From Megalobrama amblycephala (Eukaryota; Chordata; Actinopteri; Cypriniformes; Xenocyprididae): 64,000 nt of DNA. A model generated the notes under the pieces. The model was not told where the DNA came from and did not search any database. It saw only the letters and a program-made list of their open reading frames with translations. The translations under genes and the position numbers were made by a program. Shown piece by piece: positions 11,753 to 24,905 of this stretch. The stretch spans positions 13,599,841-13,663,840 of the forward strand of contig NC_063057.1 in assembly GCF_018812025.1 (NCBI RefSeq). Direction: 5' to 3'. Position 1 is the first letter of the stretch. The number at the start of each line of letters is the position of its first letter.

Positions 11753-12967
11753 GAGTGTCTAAAATACACGGAAAAGTACAGCCTTTGCTACAAATTGAAC
11801 ATGAAAGCACCAAAGCATTCATTTTTTTAGCTAAAGCTAATTTTGTCCGTATACTTTACAAAGCTAATTTTTGTTGTATATTTTCCAAAGCCATAGACGG
11901 TTACTTAGTCATGTGATCGCTTTGCCTGTGGCAGCCACCGAAGCTCTGCTATAGCTTAGGCTATACTGTACGTAGCCGTTATTAACTGCATTCTAAAGTC
12001 ATCAACTCCTGGACATCCATGTCCACTGAGAGGTGTGAGGCCATCCCTCTTTCTCTCTGTCTGTAGGTGTGAAGGTTGTATTACGCCTTGTTAGCTCTGA
12101 AACACGGATTCTCAGTTGCCTGAGAGAAGTGTTGGCACTTAACAGCAGTGCTCTGTCACTAGCTATCTGCACTCTCCATGAGCCCGGGGAGAGATCTCTC
12201 TCTCTCAATCACACACACAGAATGCAAACCACTCACCACAACAAGCCACTAAACACTAGCATGTATATGAAACTAACAGGAGCTATAGAGAATATGTGTT
12301 CTGATTTCTGTTCATGTTTGTGACTTTGTTGTAACATCATCCTGGCTGCAGTAACCTTTGTTTTTCAAGTTGTGACAGTGACAGTAGGTGGGAGAGTGAG
12401 TTTATCTGTGAGCGTATACATTCTCTCATCATTTTCTGCATGGTGACATATCAAAGAGCAAAGAACGAGACCTGGCAGGCGTTGTCTTTGCATACAGTAA
12501 GTATGAGTGACAAAGCAAACTATGCTGCAATAAATATGAAGGTGTGTGTGTGTGTGAGTGTAATCTGAAAGACAGCTCTTATAAGCGTAAAGCTTTAATT
12601 CGGGAGAGACGGGAATGGGTTGTTTCCCACAGAGACGGAAGTCTAAAGAGGATCAGAGATTGTGTCTGTCAACAGCCATAAGAAATCCTTTCATACGGTT
12701 TCAATTAGAAAACGGAAAAAGAACTGTCGGGAGTCCATTTCCTGTCCTCCTTCCCTCGTTTCTTTTCTCTTTCTCAATCAATCTTTCCAGAAAGTTGTTT
12801 TACTTGATATCTGTATAACTGAGCACCAGAGATGTAGCTAGGGATTGTGGTCCCCCTGACAAAATACACATGACACTTGGGTTCAAATCCATTTACATTA
12901 ATATAATACAGTATATTACTTCGTAAAAATATTAATGCACAAATATAACAAATGAATAACCATTCAA

Positions 12968-12969
<2 letters not shown>

Positions 12970-13028
<59 letters not shown>
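12970..13028. repeat. (AT)n microsatellite, 59 bp
   Basis: Uninterrupted AT dinucleotides over 59 bp. The run is likely to be polymorphic and to form cruciform structure. Confidence 0.98.
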
Positions 13029-13032
<4 letters not shown>

Positions 13033-13278
13033 TAAAAAAACACAACTAAAATAAATAAATAAATAAATGAATATATAAATTCACACCAACCACAATTGTG
13101 TGCATTTTTTTAACTTAATGCTTACATTAAAAAAAAACAACAAAAAAAACATTCCCACCATACAACCCATTAGGTGTGCTCTGGATCCAGAAGAGAATGT
13201 TGCAAAGGTAATAAAAATTTGAGTGAGTTCTGCATGTCTTTTCACTCCACTCATGTCATTACAGGTATTTGAGTGTAT

Positions 13279-13296
13279 GTGTGTGTGTGTGTGTGC

Positions 13297-13332
<36 letters not shown>
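13279..13332. repeat. Compound (GT)n-(GA)n microsatellite
   Basis: About nine GT units, a GCGTGA junction, then about 16 GA units. Confidence 0.97.
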
Positions 13333-13336
<4 letters not shown>

Positions 13337-15588
13337 AAGACGCTGCTCTCTGGCTCTGCGCTTCCCTGCAGGCTTTCATCTTTCTCAGGTTAGATTACTG
13401 TAAAGCACTCCTGTCTGCCAGCATTCCTGGAAGCTTTTTATCCGTGTACTTGTTTGTTTAAAAAAAAAAAAAGTGCCGGAAAAAAGTGAAGTGGGAAAAA
13501 AACAGATATAAAGGGAGCTGGGAATAAGAGGAGCTAACGGTCCTTTCCTCAACTGCCTAAACAGATTTCAAAGCTCTGTTAGCAAACTGACTTAACTCTA
13601 AACTACTGGCATACTCCCACCTTTCACCCTCACACAGGGTCATTTACAACAATGCATGAGAGCTAATAAAACAGAACATTAGCCTCAACAAGAGCCATAA
13701 CGACAGGATGAAATGTATATACCCAGCTGAAAACTAAAAGCTAAAAACTTTAATATTTAAACTTCAAGTGTTTTAAAGTATTGATTAGAGTAAACTTTTG
13801 TGCAAAGTGATTTCTATTTAGTCTAATATAAGTTTATACACATTCTCTAAATGAGGGTTTTATCTGTCAGATACAGTATGTTTCAGAAATCTGATTCAAT
13901 CGAACACGTGAACAGACCAATTCACACTGCTTTTAGTTTTAGCAGCTGCTGACAACTTACAAACAGCAGCACAAATTTAATTAGAGCTGCCCTAGAGCTG
14001 TTTGTAACTATTAGTGCTGGCAATTGGACAACTGGAGGGCCGAGTGTGTTTGTATGTGTGTTTGAAGGGACTGTGGGTTTAATAAAGGGTAGTATTACCA
14101 TCCCACCTTGGAATGCCCGGAAGCAACATCAATAATCATAGGGCTCATCCCACATTCACATGCATGTCTCTTACAGTATGTTTATGTATACAGATATGCG
14201 TGTGCATGCTTGTGTGTGTGTGAGAGAGAAAGAGTCTTGACTCTCTGCATTCGCACCAAATGTCTGGTAGGGCCTAAAGCCGGAATGGAGTTCACGCACA
14301 AAGTTGTTTAAGCATGACAAGCCCAGGCAGTGTTAACGCTGCAGGGCTTGGGCAGGTCGGGCCGCCCCTGTACCCACAGACAGAAGCTGTGGAGAGAGCG
14401 CAGAACTTGTGAGCCAGTTGGGCAGGTGTTGCCAAAGCCTGCAAACGCTTGTGTGTCCTCTAGGACCTCTGTGCACACACACACACCCACCCACCCACAC
14501 AAACACACATGCTCTCCAGTGAAATCATTACATGGGTTTGCAACACGGGAGGATTTCTGAAAAATATCCTGAAAAACTATACCCTGGTGATTTAGCTCAC
14601 TTCTGAAGACAATTTTGTCCCTAAACTATAGTCAAGTTAATGCACACATACAGTATACACAAACAGAAACACCAGGTTACTGGACTTGGAATGAACTTTA
14701 CGTACAACATGTAATCTATGTCATAGGATTTACATACAGAGTTCTTACTGAACAGTTAACCATAATGCAATGCTGGTTTGAACAATGCTGACATTTCTCA
14801 CCTGAGGTCAGAGTTCAGGCCTCGTAGACAAATTGTGGACACATTCAACCTCTCTAATCACAACCCTCAATTTGTTATCCCTCTGCCATGATGTAGAGCA
14901 AAAACAAATGGTTAAAAAAAATCAATTCAAGCACAGCGCTTTTAAACAAACTAAAAGCATTAGCACTTGCTGAAAATGTTTTTAAACTAGGCCTATTATT
15001 TAATTATTTCCTGTTATTTTTCTATAAACTTGGTGGAGTGGAGAGCTGAAATGAATACATTAACGTGTCGTCATCATTAACAGCATCATAATAAACAGAG
15101 CAAGCATAGCGTATTGTTTAATTATCCCATGATTTTACAAAAAGGCTAATTGGAAAGATTAGACTTTTGTACAGAATAATCATTTACGTAAAAAGAAGAG
15201 CGTAAGAACAATGGAAAAAAAATCCGCATCAGCACACTGAGGTGGAAAACAGTGATGAACAAAACATTTTAATTTTACTGGACATATTTACTGAAACAAG
15301 CATAAGCTGTGTCAACAGGTACACAACATATGTACATTTAGTCTTGGCCCAATGCAGATGGCGGAACAAACTGCTGAGCCAATGACAGCAATTGATGATA
15401 CCTCTAAAAAAATAGAACCAAATACAAATACCTTATACAATACAAACAACAAAAATCCAAATTGAGATTTGCAGGCAGTCCTACAACAAGTGAAAAGCTG
15501 CAGAGCTAACTTACATTAAAGCTATTAGACATGGAGCTCAGAGAGAAGAAGCCTGCAGATGTTCAGCTGAGAGCTGAAGGCTCTAAAT

Positions 15589-15783
15589 CAGTGGTTCCCA
15601 ACCACATTCCTGGAGTACCCCCAACACTGCACATTTTGCATGTCTCCTTGATCAAGCACACCTGAATCAAGTCATCAATTCATTAGCAGAGACTCCAAGA
15701 CCAGAAATGGGTGTGTCAGACAAAGGAGACATGGAAAATGTGCAGTGTTGGGGGTACTCCAGGAATGTGGTTGGAAACCACTG
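15589..15783. mobile_element. hAT-type MITE with 8-bp target duplication
   Basis: A 195-bp element starting CAGTGGTTCCCAACCACATT and ending GTGGTTGGAAACCACTG. The inverted repeats extend more than 40 bp inward, pairing GGAGTACCCCCAACACTGCA with its complement. It is flanked by a perfect 8-bp direct repeat CTCTAAAT at 15581-15588 and 15784-15791. An 8-bp duplication and CAGTG termini are characteristic of hAT transposons. It has no coding capacity. The perfect flanks and close arms suggest a fairly recent insertion. Confidence 0.93.
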
Positions 15784-16977
15784 CTCTAAATGAGCGGCTA
15801 TATGACTGTTATAGGTAGACAGATGGCCGGCTTTCACTCGTGTCTCCTCTTGTCCATGTCAGCATGACCTCAGTCCCTCCCCAAGTGCTCTACACACAGG
15901 TCACCTGCGCTCAAAACACCTGGACCAGACCTGTGCCACGTCATCTGTGTTCAGGCTGTTTATGCATCTTGACAATAATCTCTTGGCTTTTTATGTTATT
16001 TTAAAGACCCCATAGAATCAAAGTAAGTTTGAATGCAGTTTTGAGGTCATTGAGCCCTAAACACTAACAAAATCCACTTGTACACATTTAAAATGTACTG
16101 TCTTTCTCTTCAGGGAAAAGGGATTGTAAATATTAATTACTCACGGGACAAACCCTTCAATGTCTCACCCAAACTATAGTATATAATATATCAGTATATC
16201 TTCCTGATATATTAGTACATGACCTATAACCTGAGCATGATGAGCAATTTCATGTTGTCTTTAACATCATTAGCAATAACCATATGTTTCTTTACTGACA
16301 CATGAACAGCCTATGGTGTTTTACCACCAGGGGGGAATCAACTCCACACACACACTTGACTGTCAGTCAGTGACTCATATGAGAAGACGAAGCATTACAC
16401 AGGTAAACTCCCTGTTACTGTATATTAACCAATATAAGAGAACCAAAAACTGATTTCAGACCAGCCAAAAACCCCCAATCTGCTATTTTCATGAGCATCA
16501 TAGGCACAAGACCTGCTCCATGACAAACCCCTGAAACTCTTTAGCATTTTAATGAGGCGCTTTATCCCGCGTCAGTCGACTGTGTAACTGCGGGTAAGGA
16601 GAGGAATGGCAGGGTAAATTATTAAGCAGAGCTGCCCTGTGCTTCCCAGCTGATACGTTCTGAACCAGAAGACACCAGGGGTGGAGGGGACGCACAGCCC
16701 TGAAGTACGACACAATTTATGACCTCTGATGGAAAACACCTTCTGAAACCATTATGGATGAGCTATACGATATACGCAGATAGATGGAGCAGCACATTTA
16801 AATTTTACTGATCGTTATTACATTAAGAAGGTGGTTATGGGAACAGAAAAATTTACTGACAATTTAAAATGGCATATATATATAAATATATGAACAAAAT
16901 GGTATTTTATGGTATATTATAATACATGTATATATTATAATAAAGAGGAAAATTGTTATTATATTATTAAATAGTGT

Positions 16978-17008
<31 letters not shown>
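16978..17008. repeat. (AAC)n microsatellite
   Basis: About ten uninterrupted AAC units. Confidence 0.97.
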
Positions 17009-18853
17009 GATTTTTAAAACTATAAAATAATTATAATCAGATAACTTAAAAAAATCTCCCCATATCAGTTTTGAATAATAATATAGCAGTAGTAGTAGTG
17101 GTACAAAATAATGAGAAAGATTTATACTGTACATTCATGTCTACAACAAAAGACCGTTTATGTAGTCACAGTCCGAACAGTATGATCTAATGTTTGAGTC
17201 ACACTGAAAGTGAGCAGTGAAATCAAAGGTGACTGTTCACTTAACTATAAATGTAACTAATATTAACACAGATGCCCACATGCTCTTGGGTCATGTCAAA
17301 TCCAAGATAAGGCATTAAAATACTTTTCCCAGTAGAACTAAATGGAACAAAGAAAGACCAGATGAGGGTGGAGGTTTTTTTCTGACATTTTGCACCCATT
17401 TTATGGTTTTACCAAGGCAATCTTGATGCCAAAGGACGTTTCCCAAAGAAGGACAGACAAATCCCATTCTCAAATAAGGGCCGGAAAGAGGCTTTTCTAT
17501 TGCACATTCAGAGGTACCACTCATCGGGGCGTTTGAGAGGATTGTTTAGCGTTCGGCAAATAATGGAGAATCAGAATTCCAAAGATTCCATCTCGTCTTG
17601 GAGCCTTTGATTGCTGATGAAAGAATGCATGGATAATCTCATTCAAAAGGCGCTAATAACCTTGACTGACCTCAACTGCCACACTTCAGAATGGGACTGA
17701 AATGAGACTTTTTTGGTGACAAAAACGAATCCTTCACAAAGAGGCGCTTGGCTGTGGCCTTTCCTTTGTTGCGAGAGCACTATGAATGCACAGGGGCTTT
17801 TGACAGGCAGAAGTCAGTGTTCACAGTCGGCGTCTGGTGATGAAGACTGGCTGAGGCGACTGCAAACCCTGAGGCAGATAGAGTGCGAGTGTGACTGGTT
17901 CTCCGTGGCATTCACCGCAGAGCCTTAGGGCAGAGGCCCGACTTCCCAATGAATGGGTCAGTGACTATTGAACTTGAGATGCAGAAAGCATGAAGGAATG
18001 AATGAATACAGACAAATTCACACCTCTATAAATCTGCATCTTGCATGTCTGAGCACAGATGATGAGTCAATGACTGAGTCAGCTCTAAACTAGAGCAGAC
18101 TAGAAGCAAAAGAACAACCTGTGAGCCCTTTCAAGTTAAACAAACAACAACAACAAAAAAAAAAACACTTTCCAGTCGGATAGCATCATTATGAATTTAA
18201 TTAGTGCATGTACCGGTCCAGATAAGGCATGAGCAAGTTTCTGTTTAAAAACAAAAGGCTTGGGCAGTGGGAGAGCTCAGCACTGATTTACACACTTTAA
18301 TAAAATCCAAATACAATTGTTCGGCTGTAGATAAGCAGATGAATGAAAAAATAGGAGAAAAGCGCAAGCCACTGATTTAGGGTCTAATTAATTCATGAGA
18401 TAACTGCAAACTGCCTGCCAGAGAGACAGACAGACAGCATGACAGAGACAGGATAAAGCAGGAGGATAGCCAAAGAGACAAAGAACAAGTAAATTTGGAA
18501 AGAGGACAGAAAGAAAAGTGAGAGAAAGAGGATCAAAGAGACTTCGAGATCAAGGTGCAAATTACTGGGGTTTTGGGCAAAATATAACCACATATTTGTG
18601 ACTAGGGAGGACCAAATTTAAACATTTATGAGATTAACCACTATTTTGAATATTAGAGAGGGTCTGTGATGGTTACCCTCATAATTACAGTTTGAACCCC
18701 TACAAATCAGTCAAATTGTAAGGACGGGGTCTTAAAAGCATGTTTCTAATTCTACACATTAAGTTTAACAAAATTTTCAAAATTTAATTATCCAAGTTAG
18801 ATCAACAAATTAGTCAGAGTGCTTATTTTTACTTTGTGGAATGGCCGGAGGTG

Positions 18854-18867
18854 GTAACCATGGCAAC
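18854..18867. promoter_or_regulatory. X-box-like RFX motif
   Basis: The sequence GTAACCATGGCAAC matches the RFX X-box pattern GTNRCC-(N2)-RGYAAC in full, with a 2-nt spacer. It lies in sequence that is not obviously repetitive. A motif match alone does not show binding. Confidence 0.3.
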
Positions 18868-20599
18868 AGGAACCTCACTTCTATTAGGATAAGTATCAGA
18901 CAGAACATTGAGAAAAGATAAATACTGTCATTATTTCCCGTTTTATAACAGGTTTACATATTAAAAACTTTATTTAAAAAAAAAGACTTCAAGATGGTTG
19001 GCCGTTAACTGAGCTAGGGGGTGGAAGAAAACAGATTACAAACCAAAATTTGCATACAGAAATTAAAAGGTATCCTTCAAAAGAGTTGAAGAATCCGAGT
19101 GAGAAAGAGAGAAGGAAGTGTGCATGGTGAGTGTAGTCTCAGGGCTGCAGTGGTATTTGTTACATAATTCCTGCTAGCAGTGTAACATCATGGCTGAGTG
19201 CTTGTGCTGGGTGAGTTTATGCAGCGCTGGGCCTGTCGGAGCGGTTCGGCACACATGGCGCATATGCGGTTAAAGCTCTTAATGCAGTTCCCGCGTGACC
19301 CCGGCAGGCCATGTCCCAGCCAGCTGCAGTATGAGACGGATGGCCAGCTCCCGCTGGGACGTACAGCCACTGGGGTGCAGGGGTCTCTAGAGGGTATTAT
19401 CCACACAGGACATCATGTTTAATTTACTCAAAGATGTGCTAATTATCATAAATGCGTGGGGGAATTAGGAACACATACTGGAGAATAATTACGGTATGGT
19501 TCAGGTGCAGAGAAATGAGGGTGCTAACTAAAAGGTCTATTTTTGGTATTGTTGATACATTTATTTACCGATTTAATAAAAAGAGCACAGAAAATCATGA
19601 AGAACAAACAGGTTTAGGAAATGAAGCAAGCCAAACTCGAACTCAAATTTCCCACATAAGCACCAAGGCCCAGCGTTAAACTGCTAAGCCACAGCTCCAT
19701 TTGATCTGATCCTTATTTCAAAAGGATCATGAAGGTACGGTGCAGCCCGAGTGTACATGTATGTATATCTGTGTGTGTTCAGCAGGAGGGAGGACAGAAA
19801 CGCAGCAGGCACTAGGAGAACATCTAAAGTACATGAGTGATCTGTCACAGTGTGTGTTGTGCGTCTGCTTTTCTGTTAGATCCAGCAGAGATCTGTGGGC
19901 TTATGAACGTCACCCTCATCAAACGTACATGCATGTGCTTTTAATCAAGACATATCTGTTTAACTGTGTTTATCAGCCCCGTAACAGAAGGTCTGTGTGT
20001 CTTCCTATCTGTCTGTACATGTGCCTATCCCTCTGTCTGTCTAGTCAGATGAGAGAGAGTGTTTGTGTGTAATTAATTGGATATGTTTGTAATTAGGAGT
20101 GAGTGAGCAACACATTTGGCTTTGTTTGGCTGCCTCAGCACAGAAAAAAGGAGTGCAGAAATAAATTGATTACACAGAATTGTAATTACAGTGAAATTAT
20201 CTCTTTCACTCAGGGGGTTAATTACTGTCCATACAGTAAACATGCACTGTTATTACTCATGGGCCTACATGCAGGGTCTCCCTATTAATTCTGAGGACAA
20301 CACTGCAAAAATGGGAAATAAATACAGCGGAAATAAAGAGTGTGGACCGGTGGTGTCCGATCAACATTATGATGGTGGTTCATCTCACCTCCTATTTTTA
20401 CTAAAGGTCAGTGTGTGGCTATTACTCTGAAAAAGCAATGTTGCATTTTGTAGTTCACGCTTTGTAGTTTGCTCATTCCTCTGACAAATTATTTGTTCTT
20501 CCAGCTCCTCTATCTTCATTGGCTTAAACTGAGGGGTGGAACTTAAATTCCTTACAGTATAGGCAGTGATATTGTATAATATTTAACTTTTAAAAAACA

Positions 20600-20966
20600 T
20601 ATTTAAAATAAATGCTGTTCTTCTCAACTTCCAATTCATCAAGACTCATCATGATAGTTAAAAAAATGTATCATGGTTAAGCACAATCATGTTCAACTGT
20701 GATTAATAAGAAACGTCTCTTGAGCACCAAATCAGAATATTAGAATGATTTCTGAAGGATCATGTGACATTGAAGACTTGAGTAATGGCTGCTGAAAATT
20801 CAGCTTTGCCATCAAGGAACAAATTACTTTTAAAATAGAAAACCGTTATTTTTACTGTTTTACCTGTATTTTTGATAGATGCAGCCATGAAACAAATGTG
20901 CATAAGACACTTTTCAAAAACATTTAAAATTCTTACAGACCACAAACCTTTAAATGGAAGTGTACA
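20600..20966 (-). mobile_element. TACACTACC-family element, reverse copy
   Basis: Reverse-strand relative of the element at 7533-8922. Shared blocks include ATTAGAATGATTTCTGAAGG, ATCATGTGACATTGAAGACT and GCTGAAAATTCAGC, in the order expected for the reverse strand. The outer end is GGAAGTGTAC at 20957-20966. The left boundary is approximate. It has no coding capacity; the 82-codon frame at 20760-21008 is a by-product. Confidence 0.8.
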
Positions 20967-21695
20967 TTCACTTTTTAAAAAAAATGCTATATATATAAGC
21001 TTTATCACCCTATTTTTTACATTATTCTTGTTGTGTTAGCAACAAGTGAAAGTCAAAGTCTTTACCTATCAATTAAAATCCATCACTTAAATCAGTTAGG
21101 ATGCTACCTTAGAAGGTAACTGCAGACACCAAGGCCATTCACAAAGTTCTGGAACAGGGCTAATGTATCTGCATTTAACCATAACATGACAAGCTGGGTA
21201 ATCTGCATTTTATCCATCCACAAAACTGAAAGATCAAAACACAGTCGAGTCGACCAAGTGTCAGACTAACTCCACCTAACGAATGAGTTCTCATCTCCCT
21301 CCTCTTTTCTCTTCAATCTCCTTTATTTCCTTTGGATAGTGATCTTTTTTTCCTAGCAGACTGTTGAAGGCAGACAGTAATGAACCGTCTCCATTTAAAG
21401 AGGAGAGAGGGCAGTAGAGAGATAAACGCTCACACTGAGATGTGTTATCTTTTATAACTGTGACTAAAACACTGTTTAATGGGTGACTACTCTCTCATCA
21501 GGGCTCTTGGTTTGACTCTGTTAATAAGCTCTTCTCCCAGCCACTTAAAAAGACCCGTCAAAGCTCACGACACAGACACACCAATGCTGACACAATTACT
21601 AATAGGCACAATTATAGGATATAAACACATTATAATCAACTAAACATATTGATGTATGACACTTGGTCCAGTTTACTCTACCAAAAAGGTGATTG

Positions 21696-21697
<2 letters not shown>

Positions 21698-21725
<28 letters not shown>
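21698..21725. repeat. Poly-T tract (28 T)
   Basis: 28 uninterrupted T. No LINE or SINE body was recognised on the side where the complementary poly-A tail would end. Confidence 0.95.
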
Positions 21726-21726
<1 letters not shown>

Positions 21727-22103
21727 GGCAGTGCTTTCTTTGGTACAGCGGCCAGTGTTATGGTAACTTCTATTCTTTTTATACACTCTCTGGTGAGACT
21801 CAACTCAAGCTAACACGCACTTGTGCTCCCATCAAAAGAATCTGAGTGCAAACTGACTATCAGAGAGATGGAGAGCACCCTGAGAGTTTGATCGTTCACA
21901 GCAACAGAGAGAAAGAAGGAAACATCTCGTTTTTAAAGCAGACAGCATACACCTTCAGCTCCTCCACCGTAAACTCAGAAACAGAGAGTGAAAGATGGAC
22001 AGAACGAGAGAAATAGAGAGAGAGTTTGGCGTGTTTGATGTCAGACCACATTCCAGAGGCTGTCTGAATCCCTCCGACGATCACTGCGGCTCTCGCTCCG
22101 CCA

Positions 22104-22117
22104 GTTACCATGGCAAC
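22104..22117. promoter_or_regulatory. X-box-like RFX motif
   Basis: GTTACCATGGCAAC fits GTNRCC-(N2)-RGYAAC in full. It is nearly identical to the motif at 18854 (13 of 14 bases). It lies inside a minus-strand open frame that has no recognised product. Confidence 0.3.
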
Positions 22118-23360
22118 AAGGGCCTGCATGGTGGACCGGAGTTGGAGGGTGTGTATAGAGAGAGAGGGAAGGAAGAGAGTCTCTAACTGCAGCCAGGTAC
22201 CCAGAGGCCCATAGAGACCCAACATCTTGGCACAGGGTGACAAGCTCTTTTCAACTCCCTCCTTCCATCTACCTCATGGCTTTTCTTCTCTGGAGAAACA
22301 ATACCGTCTCGTCTCGCGCAAATTTCTCGCAACTGCTTCACGACTGAAACGTCCTTCAACATCAACGCGGAGATGTATGAGGACTCTCACTCCTGTGTGC
22401 AAGGGCAAGACGCATGAATAAGTCATTTGTCAACGTTCCAGTTGGGACGTCATAAGACGAATCGTAATTATCAAAGTGTCACTCTTGGTTATGAACAAAA
22501 GCCATTCCCTGGCACTTAAGATTGGACACTTTAGGGACTGATCGCTTCATTATTGTGTGCGCTTCCAACCCAAAATACACTCCTACTGTCCGTCACTGTC
22601 TTAAACCAATTGAAGCAGAACGGGCTTATATTAAAGACTGACGACTTGTGCATGAAAATGGAAGTTATGAGAAAGCTCACATGGAATATGAGCCTTTATG
22701 CAGAATTTAAAGCACAATCTTAGACAAAACTATTCACATCTTGAAATTTTGCTTTTCACCTATAACGGAATTGAGTTTTGAATACATTTCTTATTATTTT
22801 GTATCATATAACACCACCTACGGTGAAATCCCATAGGTCCACGTAACTACATTAAGAATCTTCTGATTGGCTGAAACTGTGACACAGCAATTTGCAATCA
22901 GTATGGACAGACATATTGCTTGTCGCACTTTATACATTTGGCAAATGCTTTTATAATGAATGATTTAATTTTCATCAGCATGTGTGTTCCTTGGGAATCA
23001 GTCATGAACTTATAAGCCATCCTTCTGGTGACTATCCATCCATCCACTCAGCATTAATGTGTGTTCATTGTTTAGCCTGATATCTTTTGACGCACATCAA
23101 CAGATAATACCACTGGAGTTTTGAATGAAAACACGAACACAATCAGCAATAGCTGATCATTATTATGATTAGCCCTTGAGAATCTGTAGGACAGATCGTT
23201 AATGTTGGCGGTGGTAAATGGAGAGAGTCGTGGAGCATCACTACAACCCTCAGCACCTTTCAGATCCAATCAGGACAACCATTTCTCACCTCTTCACTCT
23301 ATTAGAATATCCTTCAACAACAAGCAAATTAATTACAACTCATGGAAAACTCAACATGAT

Positions 23361-23385
23361 TGTGTGTGTGTGGGGGGGGGGGGTG
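23361..23385. repeat. (TG)n followed by poly-G
   Basis: Five to six TG units run into 12 consecutive G (23372-23383). This is unusual in AT-rich surroundings and can form G-quadruplex-type structure. Confidence 0.93.
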
Positions 23386-24058
23386 TGAGAGTATCTGGGT
23401 GATTTGGTAAAACCTAATGAAAAGTGCAAAAAGCTATGCATGCCAGCTTTACAAATGAAATGTTCAATCTATTCATTAGCAAGGACCATTAGGCAAAACC
23501 TCACAGCAAAACAAACAAACATTAGAGCCTATTTGGAACAATGATGGATGGACTCCAAAGAGATTTTTAGTCGTTTTTTCACCTAGGAGAATGTGACCTC
23601 TGGCAAAGAGAAAAAGAGAGCCTGTTTCACTAAAGTACCAACTTTGCCTCAGATGTTTCTTCTTAAATGTCGTAGAAGAGATAAAAACGGAAACAAATGA
23701 GACATAAGAGTAAAGAGCTATCAAATGGATGTGGATAGAATCATGATAAATGTCTGAATATCAAATTAAATTAAAATCAGAATAAAATTAAAAATTAATA
23801 GTAGGCTTTGATATCTTGGCAAATCTGAGGCACTCAGTGGAGACACTGAGATTACTAAGGTCTTTTTCCTCAAGAGAAAAATCTGAGAAGCAGGAGGCTT
23901 TCCTCCATTTACTGTCTATGAGTCTGAAATAAGATAAAGATGTCCTTTGTGATTTTTCTTTCATATGAGTTTGCGCATGATTGTGTATGCCTTATGGGAA
24001 AGTGAACAAAAAAAAAATAATATCACTGACTCATAATCAAGTTACTGAGAGCCAAGGC

Positions 24059-24082
24059 GTGTGTGTGTGTGTGTGCGTGTGC
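24059..24082. repeat. (GT)n microsatellite
   Basis: GT run with one GC interruption, followed by a GAGAGA-rich stretch. Confidence 0.93.
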
Positions 24083-24385
24083 GCGAGAGACACTGTTAGA
24101 GAGAGCGAGACGGAGAGAAAGAGATCCCAAATTCTGCTTGGAGTACTTCTCATATCTGACTCACAGTGCAAAGTCCCTCTGCAATTAATCTCTCCTTTAA
24201 AGTTTCTTTCTGACCCTCCCAAAGGCTTTCCTCTCATTCTCCTCTTTCGCTGTCTGTGTGTTTGTGTTCAGTGAGGAGTCATTGTGGATTGGGGCCTATT
24301 TGATGCAGAATCACAACAGGAGTGGAAATGAGAATGAGGAAGAGGAAAATGAGAGTGCAGGGCCAGTAATGCTCAAAGACATTTG

Positions 24386-24750
24386 CTCTGTTCCAAAATC
24401 TAGTGAGCACATAGAGGTAGAATTTTAAGACACCACAGGCGCACATCACAAAAAGGTACTGTAGGCAATTTAATGATGTTTCCTCCTAAGATAACTTGTT
24501 TTATCGAAATTCTAAGGCAGCCTCTTCTGTATCATTAATGGAGAAGACAATCCCAGAATGAATTGTGCAGAGCTAAGATGGTGGATGGCCGATGCGAAAG
24601 AAATGTTGAATATAAATAAACACTTCAATCATTGTTGAAAAGGATAAAATAGTTGGATGTCATTAAAAATGTATAATTGTACCCAATAATTCGGTGTGCT
24701 CTATGTATTTTATGGTTAGTAGAGTATTATGCTGTTATCTCTACTCTCTA
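24386..24750 (+). mobile_element. TTCCAAAA-CTAG family element, copy 1
   Basis: Starts CTCTGTTCCAAAATCTAGTG. Blocks TTTCCTCCTAAGATAACTTG, ATTCTAAGGCAGCC and CCCAGAATGA match the element at 30777-31102 in the same order. The right end (about 24730-24750) is a decayed form of that element's GATGCTATCTC...ACTAGGAACA end. It has no coding capacity. Boundaries are approximate. Confidence 0.7.
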
Positions 24751-24905
24751 GTGTTAATTTCGTTAACGAAAAGCATGATGAAAAATGTTCTTTTTCCATG
24801 ACTAAGATGAGACGAGACGACACCAAGGTCATTAAATGATAACTGTGACTATATTAACATGCAATATTGTTGTCACTATAAAAAAAAGGAAAAAAAAAAA
24901 AAAGG
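24751..24905 (+). repeat. GTGTTAATTTCGTTAACGAA repeat fragment
   Basis: Contains the perfect palindrome TTTCGTTAACGAAA (24758-24771), then GATGAGACGAGACG, ending near an A-rich tract (24881-24903). From memory this is the end of a dispersed fish repeat. It directly abuts the preceding element. Confidence 0.55.

Larger units (their letters stand above)
11139..15580. other. Non-coding stretch with microsatellites
   Basis: No gene supported. It holds the CCAT, AT and GT/GA repeats listed separately, short GT runs near 12543-12556 and 14209-14222, an A run near 13460-13471, and CA/CCCA runs near 14474-14506. Open frames here are 76 codons or fewer (84 at 12069-12323) with no domain. Confidence 0.5.
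15792..20599. other. Non-coding stretch with possible regulatory blocks
   Basis: No gene supported. It contains a possible fragment of a TTAAAGACCCCATAGAATC-type repeat near 16002-16170 and a higher-complexity block near 16540-16720. There is a purine-rich plus-strand tract near 18415-18545, an X-box-like palindrome at 18854, and a GC-rich block near 19195-19400 that is open on both strands without a recognisable product. Confidence 0.45.
20967..24385. other. Non-coding stretch
   Basis: No gene supported. It contains a T28 run (21698-21725), an X-box-like site (22104), a poly-G tract (23372-23383) and a GT run (24059-24082). About 21094-21125 resembles the right end of the TTCCAAAA-CTAG family (GATGCTACCTTAGAAGG). 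A 115-codon minus frame at 21896-22243 is open but has no family match. Confidence 0.45.

Noticed and set aside
19188..19422. GC-rich block open on both strands
   Set aside because: No domain, no splice pairing; both strands being open points to composition rather than coding.
21896..22243. Minus-strand 115-codon frame with a Gly/Ala/Val-rich segment (VAMVTGGARAAVIVGG)
   Set aside because: The hydrophobic stretch overlaps the X-box-like palindrome and a CT-rich tract. There are no splice borders or family match.
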